Source of the DNA: Ascochyta rabiei
Taxonomy: Eukaryota > Ascomycota > Dothideomycetes > Pleosporales > Didymellaceae
DNA length: 64,000 bases
Direction of reading: 5' to 3'
Assembly (NCBI RefSeq): GCF_004011695.2
Contig: NC_082410.1
Span: forward strand, 248,001-312,000
The notes beneath the pieces are model-generated. The model saw only the letters and a program-made list of their open reading frames with translations, did not search any database and was not told where the DNA came from. Positions 32,516-45,661 of this stretch are shown here, one piece after another. Made by a program: the position numbers and the translations under genes. Position 1 is the first letter of the stretch; each line of letters starts with the position of its first letter.

Positions 32516-35500
32516 AACCCCCCCCCCCTAAGAGCTTAGCCCTATTAAGCTAACAAACTAAGTTAAAACTAAACTCTAAACTAATTACTAACCCCCCTTA
32601 TTACTCTGCTTATTCCTTTTCCTTGCTACCTCCCTGTTTCTATAATCTTGTTAAGGCCCTAGTTTCTTAAGTAGGTTGTTAACTAGAGTCTCCTAATAGC
32701 TTAGGGGTAGGAGAGTCTAGTACGTGTCTTAATAAACCCTAGTCTAAGGCACTGCCTAATTTGTATGTTATCTAGGTAGTAGCCTCTGTTACTTTAACAG
32801 TTAGACTATTAAATAACTTATTAAGAGTACCCCCCTATGTATGCTGTCTGTCCTATAACTCCTATCCTTTCTTATGTTCTAGTACTACTCCTTTGTTAGT
32901 AAAGAAGGATTAATTAGGGATACCTAACTCTTTATTAGCCCTAAAGCAATACTTCTTAGACATCTTTACCTACTACTAATGCCTCTTTACTATAGCAACG
33001 TTGTTATCCCTACTCTTCTAAAGAAACTTTACAAGCTCCTTATTATTAAGACTAAAAATACAGAGTATCTCTTACTAGACTAGGTAAGAGTTTTACTAAG
33101 CCTAGTAATAGATAGCTTTAGAAATCTAGAAAGAGAAAGTTAGCGCTATGTCTGCTAGGAAAGCATAGGGAGCACTACTATACTTGTTTAAATAACCTAA
33201 TAGTAATAAGGGTCCTAGCGTAAGCATCTAATAAGAGCTAGTAATGTCCTTATATAATCCTATCTCTAGAATCTCTATAGTTTCTCCGTCCTCTATAACT
33301 AGCACGTACTAAGGGAGTATAGTTTAGCGTCTTATTATAGATAGTCTAGTAGACCTATATAGTAGTGCTAGGTAGAAGATCCTAACGTCCCTATACTTAT
33401 AAGGATACTTCTTCTACTTAGCACCTACTGCGTCTTATACTAACTTAGGGTAGTTAACTATATCTACCTACCCTTTAATATAACTATTACGTTGTTTAAT
33501 TCTATTATCTTTCCTCTAAGCTAAGTATTCTAGAACTAAATTATAGAAGCCTTCTAGAGTAATAGTATAGTTATCTGTATCTTTATTGTTAAAGGATACT
33601 AAGCCCTATATTATGTCTATTCCTCTACCTAACTCTATAGTGTTATAGAGGTTGCAATCTATATACTTAAAGAACGTCTAATCTCTAGGCTTAGTGTACT
33701 TAGTGTAGTATAGGTAGGAGATTAAGTTAGTTTGTTAACAGAGTACTGTATAGTAAAGCTAGTACTGCAGATTACCCCTTACTAGCTATTAGATAACAGA
33801 GTAGTATAGAATTCTACACTACCCTAGGTTGCTTTTACTATACTTTATACAAGTATAATAGTTATATATATTAAAGTATTTATCTACTATTTTCTAGAGT
33901 TCTAGATTATTTTAAAATATAGAGGCAAACAAAGAGACTACAATAGTGCCTTTCTAGTTTAGACTGTCTGCCTTAGCTTAAAAATATTAAGATAGATACC
34001 TAGAGATAAAGTTGTCCTAGTTAAGGTTAAGTACTATAGGAACTAGGTAGAATTAATACGACTATAGACTATCTATTGTGTTTAGTGTATAGAGCTGCTC
34101 TTAAAACAGGATCCTAGTTTTTAGGTTGCTCCTCTACTTTCTCTAGCTAGTCTTATTCTTATGTATTAGTATAAGCAGGTTAGATATTATAGTAGTGTTA
34201 AGAGTGTAGACTAGTAAGCTAAGTTTACTAGCAGTGTACTAGGAATAAGAAAAGTAAACTTATAACAGGTTAACTATATAGTAGGTAATTGTTCTTCTAC
34301 TAGCACCTTCCTTCTTTTAAGTTTCTCCTCCCTTACAGCACTCTTAGACCTATGCATCTAGGAGCTTTACACGCTCTAGATCCTTAAGAAGCTTCTAGCT
34401 AATCTTTATGCAGAGTAGAATAAAGGCAGATTAGCTATTAGTATATTTACACTTAGTGCTATTCTAGATATTATTTATTATATCTTTACTAATCTCTGCG
34501 TCTTCCTGCATAGACTAAACGTCTAATATTAATAGGTAGTTAACTTTAGGGCTTATAACGTCTTATAATAATCTAAATTCTAATAGCCTAATTAACAATT
34601 ATTCCATAGTTTAATAGTCCTCTAGCACTAAAGTAACAGAGCTGAATTGCGTTCCTTTAGACTGTTAGTGCTTCTAAATTGCATCTATTGTGCAGCGCTG
34701 CTTTCCTGTTTTATTAACACCTAACTTAAAGGCTATCTAGTTAAGGTTGTTAGGTGTTGTAGACAATAGGTCCCTTTAGTGTTCTTGTTTAATACTTTTA
34801 ATAACACCCTTAGGGAATTTGTTACCTGTTAGGAATAGCTTTGTATTAGTCTATAGCCTTATTAGAGTAAGGGATAATTCTTCTAGGGAACTACTTAATT
34901 AGCCTGCAGTCCTTATGCTTGTCCCTAGCTTAGTAAGTAACTGTAACCTAGATAGTAATGCTAAAGAGGCTAGTGTCTAAACTCTGTTAAGAATGTACTC
35001 TAGCGCTGCTTATATTAGTGTAAGGAAGTTCTTAGAGCTAAACGTTATAGTATTTAATACTACCTACTCCTAAGTAATCCTTTCTTTCAGCAAGTAGGGT
35101 GTCCTAACACCTTTTAGGTTAAAGATAAGTGCTAGTAATTAGGTCTTCTACAGTGTAAGTGCCTGTATCTACTATTAGTATGTTTTTAAACTTAGGTCCC
35201 TAGTTAGGCACACGTCCTACTCTGTTGCTTTTAGCTTTAGTACGCCTTTACCTAGTACTTTTACTTTTACTATAAGTAGGTAGGTCTTATTGTTTAGGTG
35301 CGTAACAAAGTTTATTATATCCTGCTAGAGCATAGTAAGGGCTTAGTAGACTGTGTTCTAGTTACTTAAGTTACAGAACTTGTCCCTTCTCTTTTATAGT
35401 ATAGATAGGCGTTAGTAAATTGCTAAGTTAATAAACTTAGTAAGGTTGTTAGCGTCTACTTAGTAGATATAGTATATAATTAAGTTAAGTGTTATATACT

Positions 35501-35667
35501 CTATAGCAGACTATAGGCAGTATAGTATTACTATATTTACTAGAATATTTTTACTATTCTTATTTTTGCAGATGTACTTTATAGCTTATACTATTTCTAT
35601 TATCTTCTTCTAGTTATAGTCTGTTGCAGATTAGATTGCTAGGTATTAACTATTAAAGTTACTTATA
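32516..35667 (-). mobile_element. 3' region of the large minus-strand LTR element, unknown coding sequence
   Basis: A purine tract abuts the LTR. Minus-strand frames are protein-like in long runs despite RIP stops, for example YIYQVDANNLTKFINLAIY, KFCNLSN, TLVLEDY and LERVKLLDAQV. The family is not recognised. It lies downstream of pol in element orientation, where most Gypsy elements have nothing but the 3' LTR. The true frame is uncertain because alternative frames also look open once TAA/TAG are allowed for. Confidence 0.45.
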
Positions 35668-37529
35668 ACGTATTTAACGGGTAAGTCGGCTACATAGGCG
35701 AGTCGGCCACTCTGCTAAGACTACACCAACATTCTACCTTATAACGCGATGACTTAATAACAATATAAACCTACGCCCTTAAAAGAGGCTGCAATACAGC
35801 TTGCGCTCTAGGTACTTAAATAAGACGCGAACCTTACTATATAACGCGCTGCAGCTATATACAACGCGCCTTACAGCACACTACGTAATTAATACACAGG
35901 ACAACCTACACAAGCTAATTATACGCTAAGTTAACAGAATATAGATTAAACTAAAGAGGATGTGATTACTAAGTACATTCTTAAGCTAGATGCACAAGGA
36001 TTTGCCCCTTAGCTAGCTGCTGTAGCTAATATAGGTAATTCTTTGCGTACTAAGCATAATATAGGCCATGTTAGCATAAACTAGCCTAATATATTTATTA
36101 AGCGCTGCCCTAACCTTAAAGTAAAGTTTAATTGTAAGTACAACTATAAGAGACCCCTCTATAAGGATCTAGAGATTATATAAGGCTGGTTTAGGCTTAT
36201 AGCAAATGTTAAAGCTAAGTATAGCATCTAGGATAATAATATATATAACTTTAATAAGACAGGCTTTATAATAGGCTAGATATCTGCAGAAGTAGTTATT
36301 ACAGGTTTAGAGCGTTAAGGACGGCTAAAGGCAGTGCAGTAGGGTAATTAAGAGTAGACAACGGTTATACAGGGCATTAATGGCACAGGGTAGGCTATTC
36401 TACCCTTTATTATCTTTAAAGGCTGCAACTACCTCTCTGCCTAGTATAAAGAGGACAACCTGCCCTATAACTGGGTTATTAGAGTCTCTAAGAACAGATA
36501 GACTACTAATAAGCTTGGTCTAGACTAGTTAAAGCACTTTAATGCCTATACAAAGACGCGCACCTAAGGAGTGTACTAGCTGCTCCTTATTAATAGCCAC
36601 AAGAGCTATAACTCCCTTAACTTCTAACAATACTGTAAGGAAGTAAACATTATTACACTATATATGTCTCTATACTTATTTCACCTCTTATAACTACTAG
36701 ATATACGTTATTTTACCCCTCTAAAGAAGGTATATAGGCGCTAAGCTAAGAATCTTATATATAACTACATTACTTATATTACTAAAACTAAGTTCCTACT
36801 ATACTTTATAGACGCCTATAAGGAGACATTTACTTCTAGCAATATCTAAGGAGGCTTCTAAGGCGCTAGAATAGTCCCCCTTAACCTAGAACGGGTTATA
36901 ATAGGTCTTGATGTCCGCCTACGTACCCTACCGCTACCTACTGTAGAAGATGAGCCCTAGCAGTCCTAAACCCTAAGCACTACCCTGCAATTAGGGTCGT
37001 AATTAATGCTGGTTTAAGAGAGGATTTATAGGCATGTAAGTAGCTTACTAACTTTAATAGTTAAGGCCTTTAAAAAGCTTACTAAAGGCGCAGCTATAGT
37101 AGCGCATAAGCTGGTGTTGGCTTAAAGGGAGATTACTAGGCTTTAAGCAGTAAATAAGGCTGTAACGTAACGTAAATCGCATAAAAGAAAGTAGTTATAG
37201 CAGGAGGGAGTCCTAACAGCTAAGGAAGGCCTTTAATTAACTACTCTAACTAAGTTTAGGGCGCGTAGTAATAGTAAGAAGGTAAGGAAGCAAGTACGTG
37301 TTAAAGGAGGTAAGGCAACCTAAAGACGCTGTAAAAAGTGCCACAACATAGGGCATAACTTGTGCACGTATAAAAAGCCTAAAGAAGGTGTTACTAAATA
37401 ATATTATATACTGTACTACAAAAACAATGCCAATGTGGGCTAATGTAAGCCATAATAGGGTAGAATGTTGGTGTGGTCTTGGCAGAGTGGCCGACTCGCC
37501 CGTGTAGCCGACTTACCTGTTAAATACGT
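35668..37529 (+). mobile_element. Fot1/pogo-like DNA transposon, copy B (GTCGGC subfamily), RIP-inactivated
   Basis: 1,862-bp element flanked by TA. Inverted repeats start ACGTATTTAACGGG and carry two GTCGGC cores instead of GCGGAT. The transposase body is close to copy A: YNFNKTGFIIG with DE changed to NK, LLLINSHKSYN, a FTPLKKVYR segment, and a C-terminal CKKCHNIGHNLCTYKK-type knuckle. It is interrupted only by Gln/Trp-derived stops. The start ATG lies in the same place but reads ATGACTTAA. The element is inserted in the 3' region of the large LTR element. Confidence 0.9.
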
Positions 37530-37540
37530 TACCTCTATAT

Positions 37541-38470
37541 TGTGCAACTAGGTTTAGGGTTTACTAGATAATGTCTAATATTAAGTGTATTATAGCTGCT
37601 AATTTATTAAACTTAGTAACTACTGCACTTATCTAGAAGTTAAGCCTTTCCCTTTACGCCTGTAGCTCTCCTTAAGTAATCTCTATTATAAACTAGCTAA
37701 CTGTAGACCCCTCTATGTATAGCATTAGGATATTAGCAACCTTAGTAATGTCCTTACTCTTAATAGCCTTTAAGACTAATAACCACCATACTACCTCTTC
37801 TTCTAGTTCTAGCTCTTTCCATGCAATTGCCCTTTACTGTAATATTATAAACTTTATATATAGTTAAGTAGATATAAAGAAGTTATAAGCTAATATTATA
37901 AGGGAGAGAGTTAGAAGTAACAGGGTGGCGCTGCTTTAATAGTGTCCTAGGCAGCTGTAGGCCCGCTTTTCTTCTATGCTTTTACTTACTATTTATGTTT
38001 TTTACTTACTATTTATAGTTTTACTTACTTACTTTTACTTACTATAATTGTTAATTATTTATAAACAGTTGTTTTAGTTATAAGCTGTTAGCTTACACCT
38101 TTCTCTGTACTTAGTAAGTGCCTAAGCTAAGTTGTTTTTGCTAGCGTTAAGTTTTAGCTAATTAGGAGTTAACTAGTAAGACCTAGCAACTGCTAATTAG
38201 CTTGTAGCTTTAGTAGTTAGGATGTTACCCCTCTATCTTTAGCAGTCCGTCCTATAGACTACACTACTATTCCTTATTATCAGAGTCTAAATTAGATAAG
38301 TTATTATATATTTTATATTATAGTCTTTTATACTATATAAGAGGTTTAGGGTGGATTTTAATACTTAGTAAATTACAACTAGTAGGTGTTCTACCCTTAC
38401 CTGCTAGGATAGGGGTACTTAAATTCTTAGCAGCCTTGTTTTGTCTACTCTGTAGAAACATGTTCTTATA
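37541..38470 (-). mobile_element. Continuation of the unknown coding sequence downstream of pol
   Basis: Minus strand reads a clean stretch, RAIAWKELELEEEVVWWLLV, then LKAIKSKDITKVANILMLYI and later LQAQRERLNFQISAVVTKFN, with only CAR/TGG-type stops. It is acidic, amphipathic and gag-like in character, but the family is unrecognised. Copy B separates it from the piece at 32.5-35.7 kb. Confidence 0.45.
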
Positions 38471-41400
38471 GTTTTAATTCTAGGTATCTTCTCTCTATAC
38501 TTTTATAAGTCCCCTCTCTTCTAACTAAATATCCTCTAGTAAACGCTTATAGAACTTCTTTATTTTCTACCCTAGTACTATATATAGCATGCTAGTTCTA
38601 TTAAGGTCTTTAAGTAAATAGGTGCCCCTATCTAGCTGCGTTCTCTTAAGTAACACTTAGTATGGCCTAAGCTACTTCTTTCTTAACTTCTTATCCCTAG
38701 ACATGTTAATTTGTCCTACTAAGTCCTACAGTAGAACTAGGTCTCTAGGGTTAATCTGCTTATGCTGAACTTTGTTGTTATTATCCTAATATTCCTTTTT
38801 TAACGCTCTTAGTTAATTAGTTGTGCTAACTACATCTTTTAGGAACTAATCCTAGAGATCTAACTATATAGCCCTAATTGCAAGTAGTTAAGCCCTGTTC
38901 TTAACCTTCTAGAATAGTAGTGTTTACTATATTAGTAGTAACAGTTTAATTAGAAGAACTAGGTTCTAGCTAGTAATAAGTTAATATACTAAGTATCCTA
39001 TAGATTATATAGAGATCTTGTTAGCTAACAGTACTATTAGGAGGTTGTCTACCTATAACCCCTTAAGCTTTATAAGTGCGTTAATAATAGGTTTATATCT
39101 ACCCTCTACTTTTCCTATTACTTAAGGGTTATATACAGATGCCTATACCCTCTTAATCCTATAGATTAAAGTAAGCCTCTTAACTACTTTAGTAAAGTCT
39201 AGTCTGCTGTTAACTATAAGTCTTCTTATAGTGCTCTACCTACATACAATGTCTTTATATAGGAACTTTACTACTACTAATAACTTATTATTATAAAGCG
39301 CCCTTGCCTCTATCTACCTACTTAAGTATTCTCTAGCTGCAACTAGGTACTAGAAGCCTCTGCTTATTAGCATGTGCATAACGTTAATAGTAACTAACTC
39401 CTATAGTGTATAGAAGTAGGTACTAGTTAGCATATCCTTTATAATCTTAGTTACTCTAAGTTAGCACTTCTTATACGTAGAGATTTTTCTCTTAACACTC
39501 CTATATATGTTAAGCTAGTAGTATTATTAAGATACTATAGAGAACACTGCGTTTATACCCCTATAACTAATAGTTTAGTAGATATCCTATATAACTGCAG
39601 TTTAGATATCTACATTATTAACTACACGCCTAATAGCAATATCCCTTAATATTCTTTTAGAATAAGTAGCTGTCCCTCTTAAAGAAGTTTATAGCTCTCT
39701 TCTTCTAAGCCCTACACTCTTTCCTGCTTAACCTAACTAGGGTCTTTAGGGAGTGTAGAAAAACAGCAATGTCCTCTAATTCCTAGGAGTATTCCTGTCT
39801 TAGAATCTAGGTAGTCCTTGTGTTAACCTAGTTACCTAACTCCACGTTTGCTATTAGGTTTTTAACAAACTCTTTAACGTTAGATTTAGGTTTGTCTAGG
39901 TTCTCCTACCCCTCTAGCTTTAGGTATCTTAATAGTACATCTGTAACTATATTCTTCTTTCCTACTATATAGCGTATTTTAAAGTCCTAGAGTAGAATTA
40001 CAGCAAGCCACCTGTTTATAACTAAGCCTAGAAGGTCTAATAACAACCTATTTAGCTAGGTAATTAATATTTAAGTGTTAGTCTTAATAATAAAGTGTAT
40101 ACTATATAGCTACATCCTAAACTTCTTAAGTACCTAAATAACTGCCTTGCATTTAAGCTTTATTAAGTGCTACCTGCTTTCTGCCTTAGACTAGACAGTG
40201 CTTTTAAATCTGCATAGGTGTTATTTTCTGTCTAGGCCTATTTGTTTAAGGCATGCTCCTGCGCCTTTATTACTTGCATTAACTAAGAGAAACACTAAAC
40301 TAGGATTTTTGTAAGATATTGTTATAAGCGCAGGTGCGTTAATAATGTGCTCTTTTAGGAGTAACATTAAGCTCTATTCTACATTGCCCTATCGCTATAC
40401 TACGTCATTATTTAATAACTAGAATAGTAGCTTTACTTTTAAGGCAAATAAGGGTATCTAGATATAGTAGTAAACTACAATTCCTATAAACATCTAGACC
40501 TCCTTTAGGTTCTAACACTCTAGCTAATTTGCAATTTTGTTAACTTTCTTTTGTGCTAGATATCGTCCTTCTGCTAAAACTTTATAGCTAACTACCCCTA
40601 ATTAATTATGTCCCTAGTAGCATTTAAGTCCTAACACTGTTCCCTTAGCTCTTTCTACGTCTGTAAGAACCCTATCTAGTTACTAGATGTGCTTAAGCAT
40701 ATATCGCCTAATACTAGGTAAAGCCTCATTACTATTATAATCTGTCTTTAGGCTACTGCTAGTAATGTTATTAAGGAAAGGAAGTGTATCTAGCTAGTGA
40801 TCCTTAAGAATCTTTGTTATAATTCTTTAGAAGACAGCTACTAAGTTAGTAGCCCCTTAATCTAGGGTACATAATTATAAAAGGCTAATTAGCGTTATAA
40901 CTACTGTTATGTCTCTGCTATCTTTATATAGTATTATCTAGTTATAACTAGAGAAGAAGTCTATAAGTAATATAATCTTATAGCTAGTAAACCTCTTAGA
41001 GAATGTATCTGTAGTTAGAGGGGTTCCTATATCTTAAACAGAGACCCTGTTTATATATTAAGCATTGTTAATAAACTAGAATCTACTATCTTTCTTAGAC
41101 ACTAAATACTATATGTTTCTATATTAGCTGTCGCATTGCTTAAGTGTTCCTTATTCTAGTCTTTTGTTTAATATCTTAATAAGTTCCCCTTCTAGACTTC
41201 TTATAATAGGGAAGGTCTTAACCTGCTAAGCTTTGTATAGGATTGTCCTAATCTAGTATAGAAGAGAAACCTCCTTCTAAATGTGCCTAGATTTAGAAAA
41301 AGTAAAAGCTATAGCTACTTCTCTGTTTAGGATCATTTCCTTAAAGAGTGCTATCTCTGCTAGGAATAGAGTATTGCTAAACTTCTAATCTTTTATTCTC

Positions 41401-41650
41401 TAGGGAGTAAGCCTTTTTCCTCTTAGGAATAGGGCATATTGCCTTTTAAATAAGTAATTAAAAGGCCTAATATTGTGTAGCCTTAAACTAAGTATTAGCT
41501 GCTGTTGTTTATATGTAACTCTTTTCTAGTCTTCCTAACTAAGTTCTATAGGTTTATTAGGTTATAGATTATTAACAGGTTAAACCTTTACCCCTACTTA
41601 TTTATAGAGTGTGTTAACTTCTTAGTTTTTAACTATATTATGCTAACCTC
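38471..41650 (-). mobile_element. Gypsy pol of the large LTR element (LPFLDD-type RT), RIP-inactivated
   Basis: Minus strand shows RT pieces IQYLVSKKDSRFQFVNNAQY and IILLIDFFSSYNQIIL (about 40,960), GATNLVAVFQRIITKILKD, and DTLPFLNNI with DD changed to NN near 40,770. SLKTDYNSNEALPSIRRYML follows. RNase H: NPSLVFLLVNASNKGAGACL. The linker TDVLLRYLKLEGQEN is the usual sequence before integrase. This is the fungal Gypsy lineage with Phe-Leu-Asp-Asp at the RT active site. The integrase end is not sharply defined. Confidence 0.75.
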
Positions 41651-44600
41651 TTATCCTTAATAATTATAAGTTTATTTAGGACAGTAAGATAAGCAAGTCC
41701 TTATCTGCATGTACCTGCCTAGGGTCCCCTCCCTTAGAGATCTATTAGAGGCTGCTAGTATTGTTCTGTGTAAAGATAAAACTACTTAGGCCTTTTATAA
41801 TTCCTAAATCTATAGTTGTACGTAGGAAGTAGTAGTTTACTTCTGCTAAGTAACAGAACTTTAGTGTTATTAGGTCTTTACTAGTATTAGAACATCCTAG
41901 CCTAATTAAGAAGTTCCCCTAACTTTTCCCTTATCCTAGTTATGCTTAACTAGGGTAGAGTAGTACGGAGATAGGTCTAATATAATAAAGGTAGCGTTCC
42001 TCCTACTATTATTAGACATAATGCAGTATATAGTTCTTCTAAAAACATTATATTATTTAGCTAGTCTTACTAATAAGCACTATAGCGTTCTAAGGATAAC
42101 TAATCTTATTAGGTTCCTTATAGGCCTAAAGTGCGTTAAGGTTGTAACTTCTCTAATCTAGACTAGAACATTCTACAACGTTCTAACAAATAGATCTATA
42201 CTACTATTAGCTGTAATAACGCCCTACTCTTTTCCTATTAGGTGTGTTATTTCTTTATACACTATTCCTAGCGCTTAAGAAGCACTAAACCTTATTAAAT
42301 TTATCTAAGCTCTAGTGTTAATTAAGTAGCTAACCACATGTAACCTAATATAAGCCAAGCATATTAGTAAATCTTAGTGCACTAGCTTCTCTAACCTAGT
42401 AGTTTCTATAGTTTTCGCTAGCTTATTTAGAGAATCTTTATTGTTCTACGTATTACTGTATGCTTCTACTTAGTAGCTCCTATAAGCATTCCTCTCTAAC
42501 CTAACATTAAAGCATTAAGCCCTACTGTTCTTAATTGCAGGGTAATTTTCGCTAAACTTAGCGCTAGTGCAGACCCTTATAATTTCTAGCTAATTAGCAT
42601 TTAACTAGTAAGACCTGTTAACTCCTAATTAGTTAGAACCTTTAGCCCCTAGGATTGCTACGTTAACGCTCCTGCTAACTATTAGGTTAGAGTCTAACTC
42701 TTTTATAAGCTTCTGGAACATTGCTTAGATATAACCCTAAGAGACTAAGTCTCTAACAGTAATCCCTTGTACTTCTTAACAAAGAATTGCAGTTAGAATC
42801 TTGTTTTTAGATATTTTAAGTAGGTTAGCTATTCCATTGTCTAAGCCAGTTATTAAAAACTTCCTCTTTTGCTAATTTAATAGTAGAATAGTTTCTAATA
42901 CCCTCTCTTATAATAGTAGTTTAATAATAGCATACAGCTAACTGTAAGGTTAACTAGCAAAAGGTATTATTTACTTATTCTCTATTAGCAAAGGGCTTAA
43001 CCCTAACAAGTCTTTAATATCTACTGCTAACTTATCTCTAGTATTATTATATGCTTGCTTAACTATAGCTTATTAAAACGTTAAAGGTCTTTCTTTCCTA
43101 ACCGCAGCTCTCTAAGCTCTTTCTAGGACAGTATTAACTTAGCGGTCGCGTGCCTTATCTAACCTAGTTACTTCGTTTAAGAAGGAGCTATCTTTAACGT
43201 TATATTCCCCTAGTATAATATCCCTGTTATTAATATCATAAAGGCTATAAACTTTGTAATAGTTATTATTAAGGATTTAGAAGTTCTAATAAGAGTGCAA
43301 TAACTTATAGTCTAGCTTGTAATTATCTATTATAGTTAGTGCGCTAACACTTCTAATAATCTTTCCCTATATATCTAGGCCTGGCCTAGATCTATATATT
43401 ACCCCTCTAGGCCTAGAGTCTACACCTTTAAATAGATTAGGCTTAACTATAGAGGCTAGCTAGTCTAAGACATCTTGTAAAACTTTAAAGTACTCTTAAA
43501 TCCCCTGTTTTAACTAATTAAGTTAATAAGTAGGTAGGACAGATCCTTAGATAGGTTTAATTTAATAGTAAGTAGGACTAAAGTAGTATCTGCGTTAACT
43601 ATCTTAGTTAAGTTAAAAACTACACTACCCTATACAGGTAAGTGCTCTGTATAATTTATACTTATAGGCTTAGTAGTTTAGCTCTCTATATATGTTATAA
43701 GAGTTACTGTACTCTCTTCCTTAGGAGTAGTTTACTCCTTATCTTAGGTTAACGTTCCTAGGTGCGTTAGTAATGTAAGAGCTATTGTTCCTTTTCTAGG
43801 TAGCACTAGCTCTAGTTGCTTAAAAAATAAAGTAAGCGTAATTAGTAGGAGACTAAAGGATCTCTCTTATCTAATTGTTAGAGTTTATAAGGGTGCTAAC
43901 TTCTGCTAGGGATAGCTTCTATCTGCTTATTGCCTAGACAAGCTCTTTAACGTCTTTATTAACACTAGGAGGTAGGGGTGTTTTGCTCTTACTACCCTAA
44001 CTAGCCAGTTAATCCTTAGCCTAGGTAATAATAGACTTAGCATTAATTAGCTCATTAGTGCTGTTTATAAGGCGCTGGGTTTCTTTAGTATATTTATTAT
44101 GCCTTCTAAGCGCTCATGTTTTTAAGCCTTAGCGCTGCTTATACACCCTTATTATAAAATTATAGATATTATTAAGTATAAATAAAGATTAATCCTTTAT
44201 ATCTAGCCTGTTTTATATATTAAAGAGAATAAGGTCTTTATTAACCTTTAGCAGTCCTAAGAAGAAGTAGTATCCTTCCTTAGAGGTTAGAATTTAATTA
44301 TTCTTCTAATATATATTACTATATACTATAAAGTTAGTATAGTAGTGTAATAGTCTAGGGAAGGCTTAAGAGGTTTCTTTAACATAGGCTTTAAGGAACG
44401 CTTAATTGCCTATACGTTAAGCAGTGTCCTAGTTGTTCTAGTAATCCTTTATAGCGATCTAAAGCGTAACCTAATTATCTAAAGCGTATAGTTTTAGGCG
44501 TTTAATAAACCTCCTACAGTAATTATAGCAGTAGTTAGAGAGGACCCTAACCTTCTGCTTATTACTTAACCCTCTATTTTCTACTATGTAGTTATAGTTA

Positions 44601-45004
44601 TTAAGGAACTCTATAACCTCCTTTCTATTAAAAATAGTTAGATAGACCTTCCCTTTATTAGAACAACAACCTAACAGCTATTTCCTATTAGGAAAGACAG
44701 TGTCTCTATAGAGTCTAAAGGGTTATCTATAGTAGTGTACATTAATCCTTAGTAGTCTGTTATATTATTTTTTATAATTAAAGTAATCTTAATTGCTCTG
44801 TCTGTTAGAGCAGCTTAGTCCCTGTCTTTTATGTTCCTCTTGTCCTAAGTCCTAAGGAATAGGGCTAAGTGGAACTGTGCGGATAATATATATAATAAGC
44901 ATTAGAAATTAGACTAAAATAGTCCTTTTACTAAGGCTTTTCTAGGTTAACTAGATGCCTGCCTCGTTTTAAGCTGGTTTTTCTTGTTTTCTAAATAATA
45001 GGTC
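41651..45004 (-). mobile_element. Gag/protease-side region of the large LTR element
   Basis: AT-rich RIP-affected sequence upstream of the RT in element orientation. It should hold gag and protease, but I could not recognise either motif with confidence; frames are broken by many TAA/TAG codons. Confidence 0.4.
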
Positions 45005-45232
45005 TGATAGTAACGTCCTAGTCCAGAATTAACAGGATAATTCCTAGGCCGTGCCCTAGCCTTTAGAGTGGCAGATATTCAGATAATAACGTCCTAGTCT
45101 AGAATTAACAGGATAATTCCTAGGCTGTGCCCTAGCCTTTAGAGTGGCAGATATTTAGATAATAACGTCCTAGTCTAGAGTTAACAGGATAATTCCTAAA
45201 CTATACCCTAGCCTTTAGAGTAGCAGAATTTT
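45005..45232. repeat. Three 76-bp tandem repeats near the 5' LTR
   Basis: The unit begins TAACGTCCTAGTC and recurs at 45,011, 45,087 and 45,163, exactly 76 bp apart. It includes a self-complementary CCTAG..CTAGG pair. The copies differ mainly by transitions. It lies in the leader between 5' LTR and gag of the minus-strand element. Confidence 0.85.
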
Positions 45233-45275
45233 AATATTACCTGCTATACTGTGCCCTCTAGTTAGGTTACTATTT

Positions 45276-45530
45276 TGTTCTAGTATAAGTATTAAAGCAT
45301 CCTGTTAGCAGGCACATTAGGGAGGATACTTATTATTATTATTGTTAAGGGTTAAAGAGATAGGTGATACGGTAGTTAAATTCTATAGGTAAGTGTTTCT
45401 AGTTGTTGTCGTAGGTGTCCTGCCTTAACAGTTCCTGTTAAGGTCTCTTATACCCCTCTGCCGGCCAGATTACGTACACTAGCTAAGCATCCTAGTTCTT
45501 ACTAAGGAAGTTACCGTGTGCACCGGCACA
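45276..45530 (-). repeat. 255-bp LTR, copy 2
   Basis: Starts TGTTCTAGTATAAGTATTAAAG and ends GCACCGGCACA. Same length as copy 1; differences are mostly C/T or G/A. The 5-bp flanks of the outer ends (GATAA and ATTAG) do not match, so a single simple insertion of the whole 32,261-45,530 span is not proven. Confidence 0.85.
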
Positions 45531-45661
45531 ATTAGACAAATCCTTAATAGATAAGTCTTAAGGTCTGTGAATATTATATACGTGTGTGGCCGGTAGGTCC
45601 CTAGGCTTGGCCTAGGACCTAGCTGAGGTATCTCCTAGCGTAGGGAGAATACTCGTAACAC
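45531..45661. other. Short insert, possibly an LTR remnant
   Basis: A GC-richer stretch (TGTGTGGCCGGTAGGTCC to ACTCGTAACA) sits immediately before the Gypsy RT frame resumes at CTACGCAAG. It has TG..CA-like limits near 45,585 and 45,661 with similar flanks (ATACG, CTACG), but it is too short to call with certainty. Confidence 0.35.
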
